A stretch of DNA of 64,000 nt from Candidatus Paceibacterota bacterium (GTDB taxonomy: Bacteria; Verrucomicrobiota; Verrucomicrobiia; Limisphaerales; UBA8199): the NCBI GenBank assembly GCA_035452965.1, contig DAOTCE010000016.1, forward strand, positions 48,067 to 112,066, in the 5' to 3' direction. Shown piece after piece: positions 54,677-64,000 of this stretch; within the stretch, counting starts at the first letter, position 1, and the number at the start of each line of letters is the position of its first letter. The translations under genes and the position numbers were made by a program. Below the pieces are notes generated by a model, which searched no databases, was not told where the DNA came from, and worked only from the letters and a program-made list of their open reading frames with translations.

Positions 54677-56254
54677 ATGATCGCCTCACGCACTATTCGG
54701 CCAGCCATTCTGCTGCCTGGGATTCTGGCGCTGCTGTTGCCGGTCCAGGCCACGCAGGCCCAGAGCCTCGACTGCCTCCTGCATTTGCAGAAATTCACCG
54801 CACACCGCGTTTCCAGTTCCGACCCCTCCAGCGGCAACATGGACATGCGACGCGTTAACGCGGGCCAATCTCTTACGCTTGCCAACTTGGAGGGCCCCGG
54901 CGTCATTACGCACATCTGGTTTACTCATCTCTATCCGTCGCGCAGCGCGCTGCGGAAACTGGTGCTGCGAATCTACTTCGATGACCCGGCTGAGCCTTGC
55001 GTGGAGTCCCCGTTGGGCGATTTCTTTGGCCTCGGCCACGCGCAGACCTACTCCTATGCCAGCCAGCCACTGGCCGCAGGCACACATGGCGGGCTCAACT
55101 CCTATTGGCCCATGCCCTTCAAGAAGATGGCGCGTCTCACTATCGCCAACGAGGGAGCGCAGGATTGCAGCGCGCTCTACTTCCAGGTTGATTATCGGAA
55201 GCTGGAGCAGCCGCTGCCCGACGGCCTGCATTTTTTCGCCGCCTACCGCCAGGCTTTTCCTCCACAGAAGGGAAAGCCTTACCTGATATTGCAAACTGAC
55301 GGCGGCCAGGGCCATTTTGCCGGATGCAACCTGTCGGTTGAACAGCGGGATGAAAGCTGGTGGGGTGAAGGCGACTTCGCCATCTACGTGGACGGCGAAA
55401 CCAAGCCCTCCATCGCGGGCACAGGTTCGGAGGATGATTTCGGCGGCGCCTGGTGCTACAGCCACGAGTTCGGCTACGCCCAGTTCGGCGCGCCGCTGCG
55501 CGGACGGTTTAACCAAGCGGGCATCCTGGAGCACTGCACCGCCGATCTCAAGGGCAAGGACCTGAACCAATGGCGCTGGCCGGAGGCCTGGAAACCGGGT
55601 GACTTGTGGAATGTCTATCGCTATCACCTGGCCGATCCGGTGCCATTCCGCAAGTCGCTACTGGTGAACATCGAGCACGGTTGGCAAGGGAATGAACGCT
55701 CAGACTGGTACTCCAGCGTTGCTTATTGGTATCAAACCGGTCGGCCGTCTGCCCGCGCGGAGCTGCCTTCGGTTCAAGACCGCATGCCACACTACCTGCG
55801 TCCGCATGACCATGGCGGCGGACGATGGGAGGGCGAAGATCTCGTGGATGCAGCCACAACTACCGGCGGGAAAGTCGAAGAAGCCGGCATGGCATTCTGG
55901 GGCGACCTGTTCAGCGGCCAGTACGCTCTCCAATGGGATGCTGTCCAAACCAACGCCACACTCACCCTCCCTTTCTCCATAGCCAAAGCCGGGCGCTACC
56001 GGGTCGTCACCCGGCTGAGCCGCAGCGAGCCGGGCGGCACCTTTGCGCTCCAGCTGGACGATCTAAAGCCCACCGACCCGATCAATCTCCACCAGCCAAC
56101 CCCGATTCCCGGCCTATTTGAGACAGGGCCAGCTGAGGCCGAGCTCACAGCCGGACCTCATGTGCTCAAGTTCGTCAGCCTATGCCCGGATCAAAGGGCA
56201 AAAGGAAACCGGCTGCTGCTGGACAAATTCCAGTTGAGCGAAGCCAGGAAATGA
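54677..56254 (+). CDS. Secreted DUF2961/GH172-like glycosidase
   Basis: A 525-residue protein with signal peptide (AILLPGILALLLPVQATQAQ). The catalytic part resembles DUF2961, the GH172 family (difructose dianhydride/alpha-D-arabinofuranose-type enzymes): GPGVITHIWFTHLYPSR, LGDFFGLGHAQTY, SYWPMPFKKMARLTIANEG and GTGSEDDFGGAWCY with conserved acids. Residues about 390-520 form a separate beta-rich module (GRYRVVTRLSRSEPGGTFALQ) like a carbohydrate-binding domain. Substrate in this organism unknown. Confidence 0.8.
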   Translation: MIASRTIRPAILLPGILALLLPVQATQAQSLDCLLHLQKFTAHRVSSSDPSSGNMDMRRVNAGQSLTLANLEGPGVITHIWFTHLYPSRSALRKLVLRIYFDDPAEPCVESPLGDFFGLGHAQTYSYASQPLAAGTHGGLNSYWPMPFKKMARLTIANEGAQDCSALYFQVDYRKLEQPLPDGLHFFAAYRQAFPPQKGKPYLILQTDGGQGHFAGCNLSVEQRDESWWGEGDFAIYVDGETKPSIAGTGSEDDFGGAWCYSHEFGYAQFGAPLRGRFNQAGILEHCTADLKGKDLNQWRWPEAWKPGDLWNVYRYHLADPVPFRKSLLVNIEHGWQGNERSDWYSSVAYWYQTGRPSARAELPSVQDRMPHYLRPHDHGGGRWEGEDLVDAATTTGGKVEEAGMAFWGDLFSGQYALQWDAVQTNATLTLPFSIAKAGRYRVVTRLSRSEPGGTFALQLDDLKPTDPINLHQPTPIPGLFETGPAEAELTAGPHVLKFVSLCPDQRAKGNRLLLDKFQLSEARK

Positions 56255-56685
56255 CCGGCAAGTGACCCCGGGAACTCTGGAATTGGCCGGTTGCAGGGGC
56301 TGGCAACGCGCCCCAAGAAGTGAGCAATGCGGGGATACTGCGGAGCGGCACCACCTCTACCAGCCTCACGTATAGCCATTTTTGCCGTATTGCCGTATTT
56401 TGCTGATAATTTTCCTTGCAGATTGCCCGTAAAATTGCAAAATTGGCCATTCGGGGTTGGTTCGGGCCTCGCGCCCGGTGGCTAAGACCGCCTGCCGGAA
56501 ACAGCGTCAGGAGTTTGAGTTTTTGGTAGAATAATGTACATTGCAATTGCGTCAGCCTTCTGGTGCTTGCGGTCTTCGAACGCCTAAGTGGGCGGTCCGT
56601 GTAGATGTCCCAAAGATGAATTGCCGCCGTAGCACGCCCTGCGGAAATATCTGAACTAAAAGGGCTTGTGTGCGTCTGATTACTT
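56255..56685. other. AT-rich leader before rpoD
   Basis: About 430 bases without a gene, AT-rich around 56380-56420 and 56515-56560 (TTTTTGCCGTATTGCCGTAT; AGAATAATGTACATTGCAAT). The rpoD promoter and any heat-shock promoter are probably here, but spacing does not give a firm -35/-10 pair. Confidence 0.4.
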
Positions 56686-58563
<1,878 letters not shown>

Positions 58564-58577
58564 AGTTGGCGCTCGCC

Positions 58578-59258
58578 ATGAAAGTCACTTACTACGGACA
58601 CGCCTGCTTTGCGGCCCAGGTCGCGAACAAGACGCTGCTCTTCGACCCGTTCATCACTGGGAACGAACTGGCCAGGGCCATTGACGTGAAGCAAGTCCCG
58701 GCGGATTACATCCTTATTTCGCACGGGCACGCAGACCACATGGCCGACGCGGCGGAAATCGCCCGGCGGACCGGCGCGACCATTGTCTCCAATTACGAGA
58801 TCACGGTCTGGTTCGGCAACCAGGGCCTTTCCAAAACCCACCCGCTGAACCATGGTGGGGGCTGGCAATTTGATTTTGGCCGTGTCAAGTACGTCAACGC
58901 CATTCACTCCAGCAGCCTGCCGGATGGGACCTACGCCGGCAATCCCGGCGGCTTCGTTGTCGAGAGTGCCGAAGGCAACTTCTACTACGCCGGCGACACC
59001 GCGCTGACGCTCGACATGAAGCTGATCGGCGATTCCACCAGGCTGCTGTTTGCCGCGCTGCCCATCGGGGACAATTTCACCATGGGTGTGGACGACGCCA
59101 TCAAGGCTGCCGAGTTCGTCCGCTGTTCGGAAATCCTCGGCTTGCATTACAACACCTTTCCGCCCATCAAGATTGATCCGTCCGCCGCCATCGAGCAATT
59201 CAAGGCGGCGCGCCAGCGCCTGCACCTGTTGCTGCCGGGCGAAAACCACAATTTCTAG
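58578..59258 (+). CDS. UPF0173-type metal-dependent hydrolase
   Basis: A 226-residue metallo-beta-lactamase-fold protein. The start MKVTYYGHACF at 58578 is typical of the YtkL/UPF0173 group; the metal-binding SHGHADHM, the second-site GDTALTLDM and GLHYNTFPPIKI with GENHNF at the end follow. Its substrate is unknown. The ATG is 14 bases after the rpoD stop and the two genes may be co-transcribed. The frame begins four codons earlier at 58566, but that gives a non-family N-terminus. Confidence 0.9.
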   Translation: MKVTYYGHACFAAQVANKTLLFDPFITGNELARAIDVKQVPADYILISHGHADHMADAAEIARRTGATIVSNYEITVWFGNQGLSKTHPLNHGGGWQFDFGRVKYVNAIHSSSLPDGTYAGNPGGFVVESAEGNFYYAGDTALTLDMKLIGDSTRLLFAALPIGDNFTMGVDDAIKAAEFVRCSEILGLHYNTFPPIKIDPSAAIEQFKAARQRLHLLLPGENHNF

Positions 59259-59303
59259 GGATTGACAGAGGGCTGTGGCTAAGGGAGATAATTCTGCCGG
59301 CTT

Positions 59304-59340
59304 GCCAGAGTAGCTCAGGGGTAGAGCAGAGGACTCATAA
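59304..59340 (+). tRNA. 5' part of a tRNA-Met (CAT) gene, interrupted
   Basis: GCCAGAG (acceptor 5' strand), TA, D-arm GCTCAGGGGTAGAGC, A, the 5' half GAGGA of the anticodon stem and the loop CTCATAA follow in order. After 59340 the sequence (GCCAATTCCC...) neither pairs with GAGGA nor contains a variable region or T-arm. The gene is thus cut at the 3' side of the anticodon loop, 92 bases before the integrase gene. A matching 3' half is not in the window. Confidence 0.75.
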
Positions 59341-59400
59341 GCCAATTCCCAATCTCACGTTTCCCTAACATTTGCGCTATTATTTCACTCCTTGCTTGCC

Positions 59401-59423
59401 ATTTGCCAAACTATTTGGCAAAT
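59401..59423. repeat. 9-bp hairpin in front of the integrase start
   Basis: ATTTGCCAA (59401-59409) pairs with TTGGCAAAT (59415-59423) around ACTAT. It ends just before the presumed ribosome binding site AGGGG (59425-59429) of the integrase. It may be a recombinase/excisionase arm site or limit integrase translation. Confidence 0.6.
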
Positions 59424-59432
59424 TAGGGGCAA

Positions 59433-60722
59433 ATGAGAGCACGTGCAAAGAACGGCAGCAAACCCGGACCAAAAGGAAAGGGCGTCTTCCGCGTCATCGC
59501 CTTCACCAACCCCGGCGGTGCCACTGCCTATCGCGTCACCGGTTGGACCCTCAATGGCGAGCGAATCCGCCAGAATTACAGCACGCACGGAGAGGCCGTC
59601 GCCCGCCTGCAGGAGCTCGAGATTCAGACCGCCAATCTCCAGGGTGCCGCGCGTCCCGTGATCACGCGGCTAACGCCCGAGCAGGCCGCCGAAGCCGAGG
59701 TAGCTTACGCCCAGCTCGAAGGTCGTCCCCTTCTCGTCGCCATCCGTTTCTTCCTGGACAACTACCGCGACCCGCTCAAGAAGTGCAGCGTAGGGGACGC
59801 CTTCAGCGCGTTCGTCGCCGAGAAGAAAGCCGCCAACAAACGCCCCCTCACCATCCGCAACCTCGAAACCAAATGCCGTGCCCTTAAGGCCGACCACGGC
59901 AAGAAGCTCGTCAGCGATATTTCCGAAGACCTCGTTCGCGACCTCATCAACCAACCTGGCCGCGGCCCCGTAGCACGCGACAACTACCGGCGCGTCCTCA
60001 ACGGCTTCTTCGCTTGGGCCCAGGAGAAAGGCTTCACCCCGGTCAACCCCGTCGCCAAAATCGACCGCATCGAATCCGACGAAGCCGAGCCAGCCGTTCT
60101 GTCCCTTGACGAGTGCACTGCCCTCATGAACGCTGCTCGCGCCCATAAGGAAGGCAAGCTTGTTCCTTTCGTCGCCCTCGCTCTCTTCGCCGGCCTGCGC
60201 CCTGACCAAGAGCTGAAGCGCATCTCCTGGAGCAACATCGACCCAGAGTCCGAGACCATCACCGTCAGCGGCAAAGTCGCCAAGATGCGTGGTCGCCGCA
60301 CCATCGAGGCCGTCCGTCTCACGCGAAAGGACGCCACCGGCCAGGAAATCAAACTCCCTTCCAATCTCTTCCAATGGCTTTCGCCACACATTGCCCGGCG
60401 CACCCCGATCAAAGGCACCAACTGGCGCCGCGACTTCGATGCCATCAAGCGCACCGCCGGCTTCGGCCCCAAGACCGAAGACAAGACCAAGCCCCAGCTC
60501 AAGCCGTGGGTTCAGGATTACCTGCGCCACACCGCGGTCAGCTACCACTACGCCCTATATGAGCACGAAGGCAAAACCGCCAAATGGGCCGGCAATTCCC
60601 CCGACATCGTCCACCGCAAATACAAGGGCCTTGTGAAACCTGCCGACGTTGCGAAGTTCTGGTCCATCGTCCCAGAGGCCCCCGCCAACGTAGTCCATCT
60701 CCAAAAGGAGAAAGTCGCCTGA
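59433..60722 (+). CDS. Tyrosine recombinase (integrase)
   Basis: A 429-residue phage-type integrase. The N-terminal 100 residues contain an arm-binding-like region (FRVIAFTNPGGATAYRVTGWTLNGE), a SAM-like core-binding domain follows (SVGDAFSAFVAEKKAANKRPLTIRNLE), and the catalytic domain has the first Arg in FAGLRPDQELKRISW, LRHTAVSYHY with His and the following box, and a C-terminal HRKYKGLVKP carrying the nucleophilic Tyr. The second Arg in H-x-x-R is not obvious in the usual spacing. It sits next to a cut tRNA-Met gene, typical of an element that inserts at tRNA genes. Confidence 0.88.
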   Translation: MRARAKNGSKPGPKGKGVFRVIAFTNPGGATAYRVTGWTLNGERIRQNYSTHGEAVARLQELEIQTANLQGAARPVITRLTPEQAAEAEVAYAQLEGRPLLVAIRFFLDNYRDPLKKCSVGDAFSAFVAEKKAANKRPLTIRNLETKCRALKADHGKKLVSDISEDLVRDLINQPGRGPVARDNYRRVLNGFFAWAQEKGFTPVNPVAKIDRIESDEAEPAVLSLDECTALMNAARAHKEGKLVPFVALALFAGLRPDQELKRISWSNIDPESETITVSGKVAKMRGRRTIEAVRLTRKDATGQEIKLPSNLFQWLSPHIARRTPIKGTNWRRDFDAIKRTAGFGPKTEDKTKPQLKPWVQDYLRHTAVSYHYALYEHEGKTAKWAGNSPDIVHRKYKGLVKPADVAKFWSIVPEAPANVVHLQKEKVA

Positions 60723-60810
60723 TCCTTCCCAAGCGTAGCTCTGGCCCCCACTCGGCCAACGCCGCTACCATACTTTACATTTGGTAAACCTTTCAGCATA
60801 GTCCAATGGC

Positions 60811-61941
60811 ATGATTCAACGACCATTTTGGCGGCAGCGTATTGAGGACGCTTGGCGGGAGGCCCCCATCGCCTGGCTCTGCGGTGTTCGGCGCTCCGGC
60901 AAAACCACCCTCGCCGAAGCCCTCGGCGCCGACCGCGCAATCTACGTCAACTGCGATCTGCCCGTCGTCGAGGACATGGTCCGCGACCCGCAGATGTTCT
61001 TTCGCTCCTGCACAAAGCCGATCGTGGTCTTCGACGAGATCCACCAGCTTCACGATCCCACCCGTCTCCTGAAAATCGGCGCCGACATATTCCCCAAATT
61101 GCGGATTCTGGCCACCGGCTCCTCCACCCTCGCCGCCAGCAGAAAATTCCGGGACACTCTGACTGGCCGCAAACGCACGGTTCACCTTCTGCCCGTAACC
61201 TGGGACGAGCTGCCGGCCTTTGGCGTGCCCCTGCCGAAGCGACTCTTCCACGGCGGCCTGCCAGCCGCACTTCTCGCCGACACCAAACGCCCTGCGCTCT
61301 ACCGCGAGTGGATGGATTCATTCTTCGCGCGCGACATTCAGCGGCTCTTCGGTTTCCGCGATCTGGATCGCTTTAACGCTCTCTTTGAATATCTCCTCCG
61401 GCAGAGCGGTGGACAATTTGAAGTGACCAGGACGGCCTCGGCCATCGGCATCACCCGCGCGACTGTGGAAAGCCACCTGCGCGCTCTCGACATCACCCAC
61501 GCCGTCACGGTGCTGCGTCCCTTTCACGGCGGGGGACAAAACGAGATTGTCAAGCAGCCCAAGGTCTATGCGTTCGACACCGGCTTTGTGAGTTTTGCAC
61601 GCGGTTGGGATCCGCTGCGCCCGGACGACCTCGGCCAGCTATGGGAACACATTGTGCTGGAACATCTACAGGCTCATCTGCCGGACACCCCTCCCCGCTA
61701 CTGGCGTGACAAACAGGGGCGCGAAGTGGATTTCGTCCTCGCGCACCGTCGCGATGCGGTGGACGCCATCGAGTGCAAATGGGACGCGAGCTCGTTTGAA
61801 AGCTCGGCCCTGAAGCTCTTCCGAAGCTACTACCCGAAGGGCCGCAACTATCTCGTGACCCCCTCGGCAGACCAAGCCTACGACAAGCACTACGGTAACT
61901 TGGCGGTGCACATTTGCACGCCGATGGAAATTCGCGCATAG
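60811..61941 (+). CDS. AAA-ATPase with DUF4143 domain
   Basis: A 376-residue protein of the common AAA_14-DUF4143 group. Walker A GVRRSGKTTLAEAL, Walker B PIVVFDEIHQL, the sensor LATGSSTLAASRKF and LTGRKRTVHLLPVTWDE lie in the first 130 residues. The C-terminal half contains YREWMDSFFARDIQRLF, a winged-helix-like part (SAIGITRATVESHLRALD) and a restriction-endonuclease-like end (REVDFVLAHRRDAVDAIECKW, with D-x-ECK pattern). These proteins are found in genomic islands; their role is not settled. It follows the integrase on the same strand and is probably element cargo. Confidence 0.85.
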   Translation: MIQRPFWRQRIEDAWREAPIAWLCGVRRSGKTTLAEALGADRAIYVNCDLPVVEDMVRDPQMFFRSCTKPIVVFDEIHQLHDPTRLLKIGADIFPKLRILATGSSTLAASRKFRDTLTGRKRTVHLLPVTWDELPAFGVPLPKRLFHGGLPAALLADTKRPALYREWMDSFFARDIQRLFGFRDLDRFNALFEYLLRQSGGQFEVTRTASAIGITRATVESHLRALDITHAVTVLRPFHGGGQNEIVKQPKVYAFDTGFVSFARGWDPLRPDDLGQLWEHIVLEHLQAHLPDTPPRYWRDKQGREVDFVLAHRRDAVDAIECKWDASSFESSALKLFRSYYPKGRNYLVTPSADQAYDKHYGNLAVHICTPMEIRA

Positions 61942-62249
61942 GAGAATCTTCCCCGACGGGCTAACGTTGTCCCGAAGGGATTTATATTTCTTCCCTGATC
62001 TGTCCTACGAAATTCGTCGAAACACTCAGTATAGCCCTACAAAATAAGGGGAATGCGCGTACCCGCCGAGCGCCTCAATCACATGAAATCAACTCAAATA
62101 GCCTGAAATAGTTGAAGTCTGGCAGGCGATGGCAAACGGCACTAGCTATCACACCTGCACTCTAAAGGCTACAAATCTCATGTCAGCGAACTGGAGCTGG
62201 ATTCGAGGCGAGCCGGGACGGACGCGGGCTTGCTCGTAGGATTCGTCCA
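61942..62249. other. Non-coding stretch at element interior or edge
   Basis: About 310 bases between DUF4143 and the FucP-like gene with no recognised gene or hairpin. No second tRNA half or long direct repeat to 59304-59360 can be seen here. Confidence 0.4.
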
Positions 62250-63821
62250 TCAGTGCCCGCCGGAGGTTTTCAAGCCACGAATGCCTTCAGACTGGCTAAG
62301 CTTCGACCATGTGAATCCATAGAGCGCGATCAGCGCGAAGCAGACCAAGGGCATCCAAAAGCTGACTGACATATTGTAGATGTCACCGAGGTGCCCCATC
62401 AATTTCGGCATGAGCGCACCCCCCGTAATCGACATGACGATGAAGGCCGAGGCCTTCTTCCTGGACTGGGTGCCCAAGCCGTGAATGCCGAGGGCGAAGA
62501 TCGTTGGGAACATGACGGACATGAAGAAGAAGGTCAGGAAGACCGCAATGACCGAAATCCAGCCAAGCTTGAGCACCACAACGCTGCAAAGGAGGACATT
62601 GAGGAAGGCGTAAGTTCCCAGCACGCGGTGCGCGGGAGCCTTGCTGATCACGGCGGCCCCGACAAACCGGCCGAGGCAGAACAGGACAAAGCCCACACAA
62701 CCCAGCAGCCGGGTTGCTCCCTTCTCGTTCACAAAATAGGCGCCGTCCCGCAGGACGGCATTGCCGCTGATCAACCAGCCATCCATGGTTGCCCTGGAGA
62801 TCGCCGGCATCTCGGAGATGATGTAGTTGATGAAGAAACTGAAGATGCCGGCTTGAGCGGCGACATATAAAAACTGGGACAACGTTGCCGAGGAGAAGTG
62901 CGGGTGCGCCCAAATATTGTGGAAGGTGATGCTCTTTGCTATGGGGACCAGCATTAAGCCGGCAACCACCAGAGGGAGCCCGACGATGATTGGCACCAGG
63001 CGCGCGGTGTTCTCCTCACTGACACTGCAGGCGGGCAGGATCAAATGCAAAATCATGTAGGCAGCGAAGCCCAACACGCAAACGTTAAGGAACATCAGGC
63101 AGTACATCAGGATGCGGTTGTATTCTTTGGCGCGCTGCGCGGGGGTATCGGGCAGAGGCAGGTTGTCGTCCGTGTGATAGGCATCCTCCGTCCGTATATC
63201 GGGCACGTTGGCAAAAAAGAAAATCACCGCCAGAATGAGCACGATGATCGCTATCCCCAGATAGGGGATGTATAGCCGGCCGTGCGCCACCTCAACCCCG
63301 CCGTCTGAATAGAAATACGCTCCACCCACGATGGGACCAAGGATCCAGCCGATGCCATTGAACGATTGGGCCAGGTTGATGCGGGCGGGACCGCGCTCCT
63401 TGGGGCCCAACACCGTGGTGTAGGGATTGGCGACCGTCTCCAGCACCGTCAAACCCATGGCGATCAAGCATACTCCCAGCAGAAAAGCCCAGAATGCCGA
63501 GATGTGCGTCGCTGGCATGAACCAGAACCCACCCAGCGAGACGAGCACGAGTCCAAAGAGGATGCCGCCCTTATACCCGAATCTCCGTGTCAGCAGGCCC
63601 GCGGGCAGCGCCATGAGGGTGTAGCCCATGTAGTGGGCAAACTGCACCCATGCCGACTGTGCCTTGGTCAGATGGAGCTGGTCCTGAAAGTGTTTGTCCA
63701 TCACGTCAATCATCCCGTTGCAGAACCCCCAGAGCAGAAACAGCGAGGTGACGAGGATGAACGTGAATGTCACGTTCTTTCCGTCATCCGTTACGAACAT
63801 ACTCTTCTTGGAATCGCTCAT
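62250..63821 (-). CDS. FucP-like MFS transporter (L-fucose:H+ symporter group)
   Basis: A 523-residue inner-membrane permease. The N-terminus (FTFILVTSLFLLWGFCNGMIDVMDKHFQDQLHLTKAQSAWVQFAHYMGYTLMALPAGLLTRRFGYKGGILFGL) matches the FucP subgroup, with TVLETVANPYTTVLG and FNGIGWILGPIVGGAYF following. FucP members import L-fucose, glucose, galactose or similar sugars with protons. It is longer than E. coli FucP (about 440) because of an insert between helices 6 and 7. It may lie within the integrated element or beyond its edge; the window does not show which. Confidence 0.85.
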   Translation of the reverse strand: MSDSKKSMFVTDDGKNVTFTFILVTSLFLLWGFCNGMIDVMDKHFQDQLHLTKAQSAWVQFAHYMGYTLMALPAGLLTRRFGYKGGILFGLVLVSLGGFWFMPATHISAFWAFLLGVCLIAMGLTVLETVANPYTTVLGPKERGPARINLAQSFNGIGWILGPIVGGAYFYSDGGVEVAHGRLYIPYLGIAIIVLILAVIFFFANVPDIRTEDAYHTDDNLPLPDTPAQRAKEYNRILMYCLMFLNVCVLGFAAYMILHLILPACSVSEENTARLVPIIVGLPLVVAGLMLVPIAKSITFHNIWAHPHFSSATLSQFLYVAAQAGIFSFFINYIISEMPAISRATMDGWLISGNAVLRDGAYFVNEKGATRLLGCVGFVLFCLGRFVGAAVISKAPAHRVLGTYAFLNVLLCSVVVLKLGWISVIAVFLTFFFMSVMFPTIFALGIHGLGTQSRKKASAFIVMSITGGALMPKLMGHLGDIYNMSVSFWMPLVCFALIALYGFTWSKLSQSEGIRGLKTSGGH

Positions 63822-64000
63822 AATTCTGCGCTGAAGTGTCTGCCTGGGGTCTTGCCCAGCAACTCACCGGTCTACGTGTTAAGCGCCGTGTGCAGTCCAA
63901 AAGCTTGGCTTCCAAGGCCGTACTCCCCCCCACTTACCGTCCGGAGTGAGATATTCTCTGGGTTGCAAGTGGTGTTTTCATGAAAGTTATTCACAGAGCT

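Noticed and set aside
59304..59432. Group I intron in the tRNA-Met anticodon loop
   Set aside because: No conserved intron core or 3' exon is seen, and an integrase gene follows within 100 bases, which fits an integrated element better. Not fully excluded.
63813..63825. CTCATAA near 63816 as the second attachment site
   Set aside because: The seven-base match lies at the start codon of the FucP-like gene and no tRNA variable region or T-arm follows.

Overview
The window is a GC-rich (about 60%) chromosomal segment that looks like Verrucomicrobiota, probably Limisphaerales/Pedosphaera-like. Supporting signs are a tyrA-aroA-cmk-plsC block, the futalosine-pathway menaquinone gene mqnD, many secreted sulfatase, glycosidase and Gfo/Idh/MocA-type proteins with Tat leaders, and a remnant of the ECF sigma family that is expanded in this phylum. 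The lineage is inferred from gene content only; there is no rRNA gene in the window.

Layout. 1-2708: a broken-off NPCBM protein and a secreted six-hairpin-like protein. 3366-6929: tyrA, aroA, cmk, plsC in one direction. 6953-10904 (minus): cysS-tmk, a DUF4404 protein and a Tat-exported oxidoreductase. 11022-15412: a secreted TraB/ChaN-like PDZ protein, infC, a BON protein and an ATP-cone/uridine-kinase fusion. 15579-24858: secreted sulfatase, ceramidase-like protein, Tat-leader DegT-type aminotransferase, response regulator, sugar porter and GH95 fucosidase. 25031: tRNA-Ser(GCT). 25709-28290: quinol nitric oxide reductase with a decayed NsrR-like regulator in front. 29108-32466: gpsA-like, lactonase-like amidohydrolase and KDG kinase. 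32684-45358: mostly housekeeping and stress genes (ClpX-like, thiM, RRM protein, infA, mqnD, uvrD/pcrA, HPF-like, DnaJ-like). 46390-54457 (minus): seven genes for a VWA protein, a PspA-like coiled-coil protein, a substrate-binding protein fused to an OmpA domain, an ABC permease and ATPase, a membrane coiled-coil protein and a two-part AAA+ ATPase. 54677-59258: GH172-like enzyme, rpoD and a UPF0173 hydrolase. 59304-61941: a tRNA-Met gene cut off after its anticodon loop, a tyrosine recombinase and a DUF4143 ATPase, which is the edge of an integrated element. 62250-63821: a FucP-like permease.

The best candidate for an undescribed system is the 46390-54457 cluster. Its ABC-transporter parts are combined with envelope-stress-type parts (PspA-like, VWA, AAA+), and its binding protein is predicted to span the periplasm from inner membrane to peptidoglycan. 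Other points of interest are a 122-bp palindromic repeat in three copies, each at the 3' end of a gene; a 64-bp repeat with an 11-bp period in two copies; the split tRNA; the nsrR pseudogene next to the NO reductase; and the ATP-cone/nucleoside-kinase fusion.

Sugar genes for fucose-type polysaccharides (GH95, sulfatase, fuconolactonase-like enzyme, KDG kinase, FucP-like permease) are present but scattered, so their linkage into one pathway is inference.
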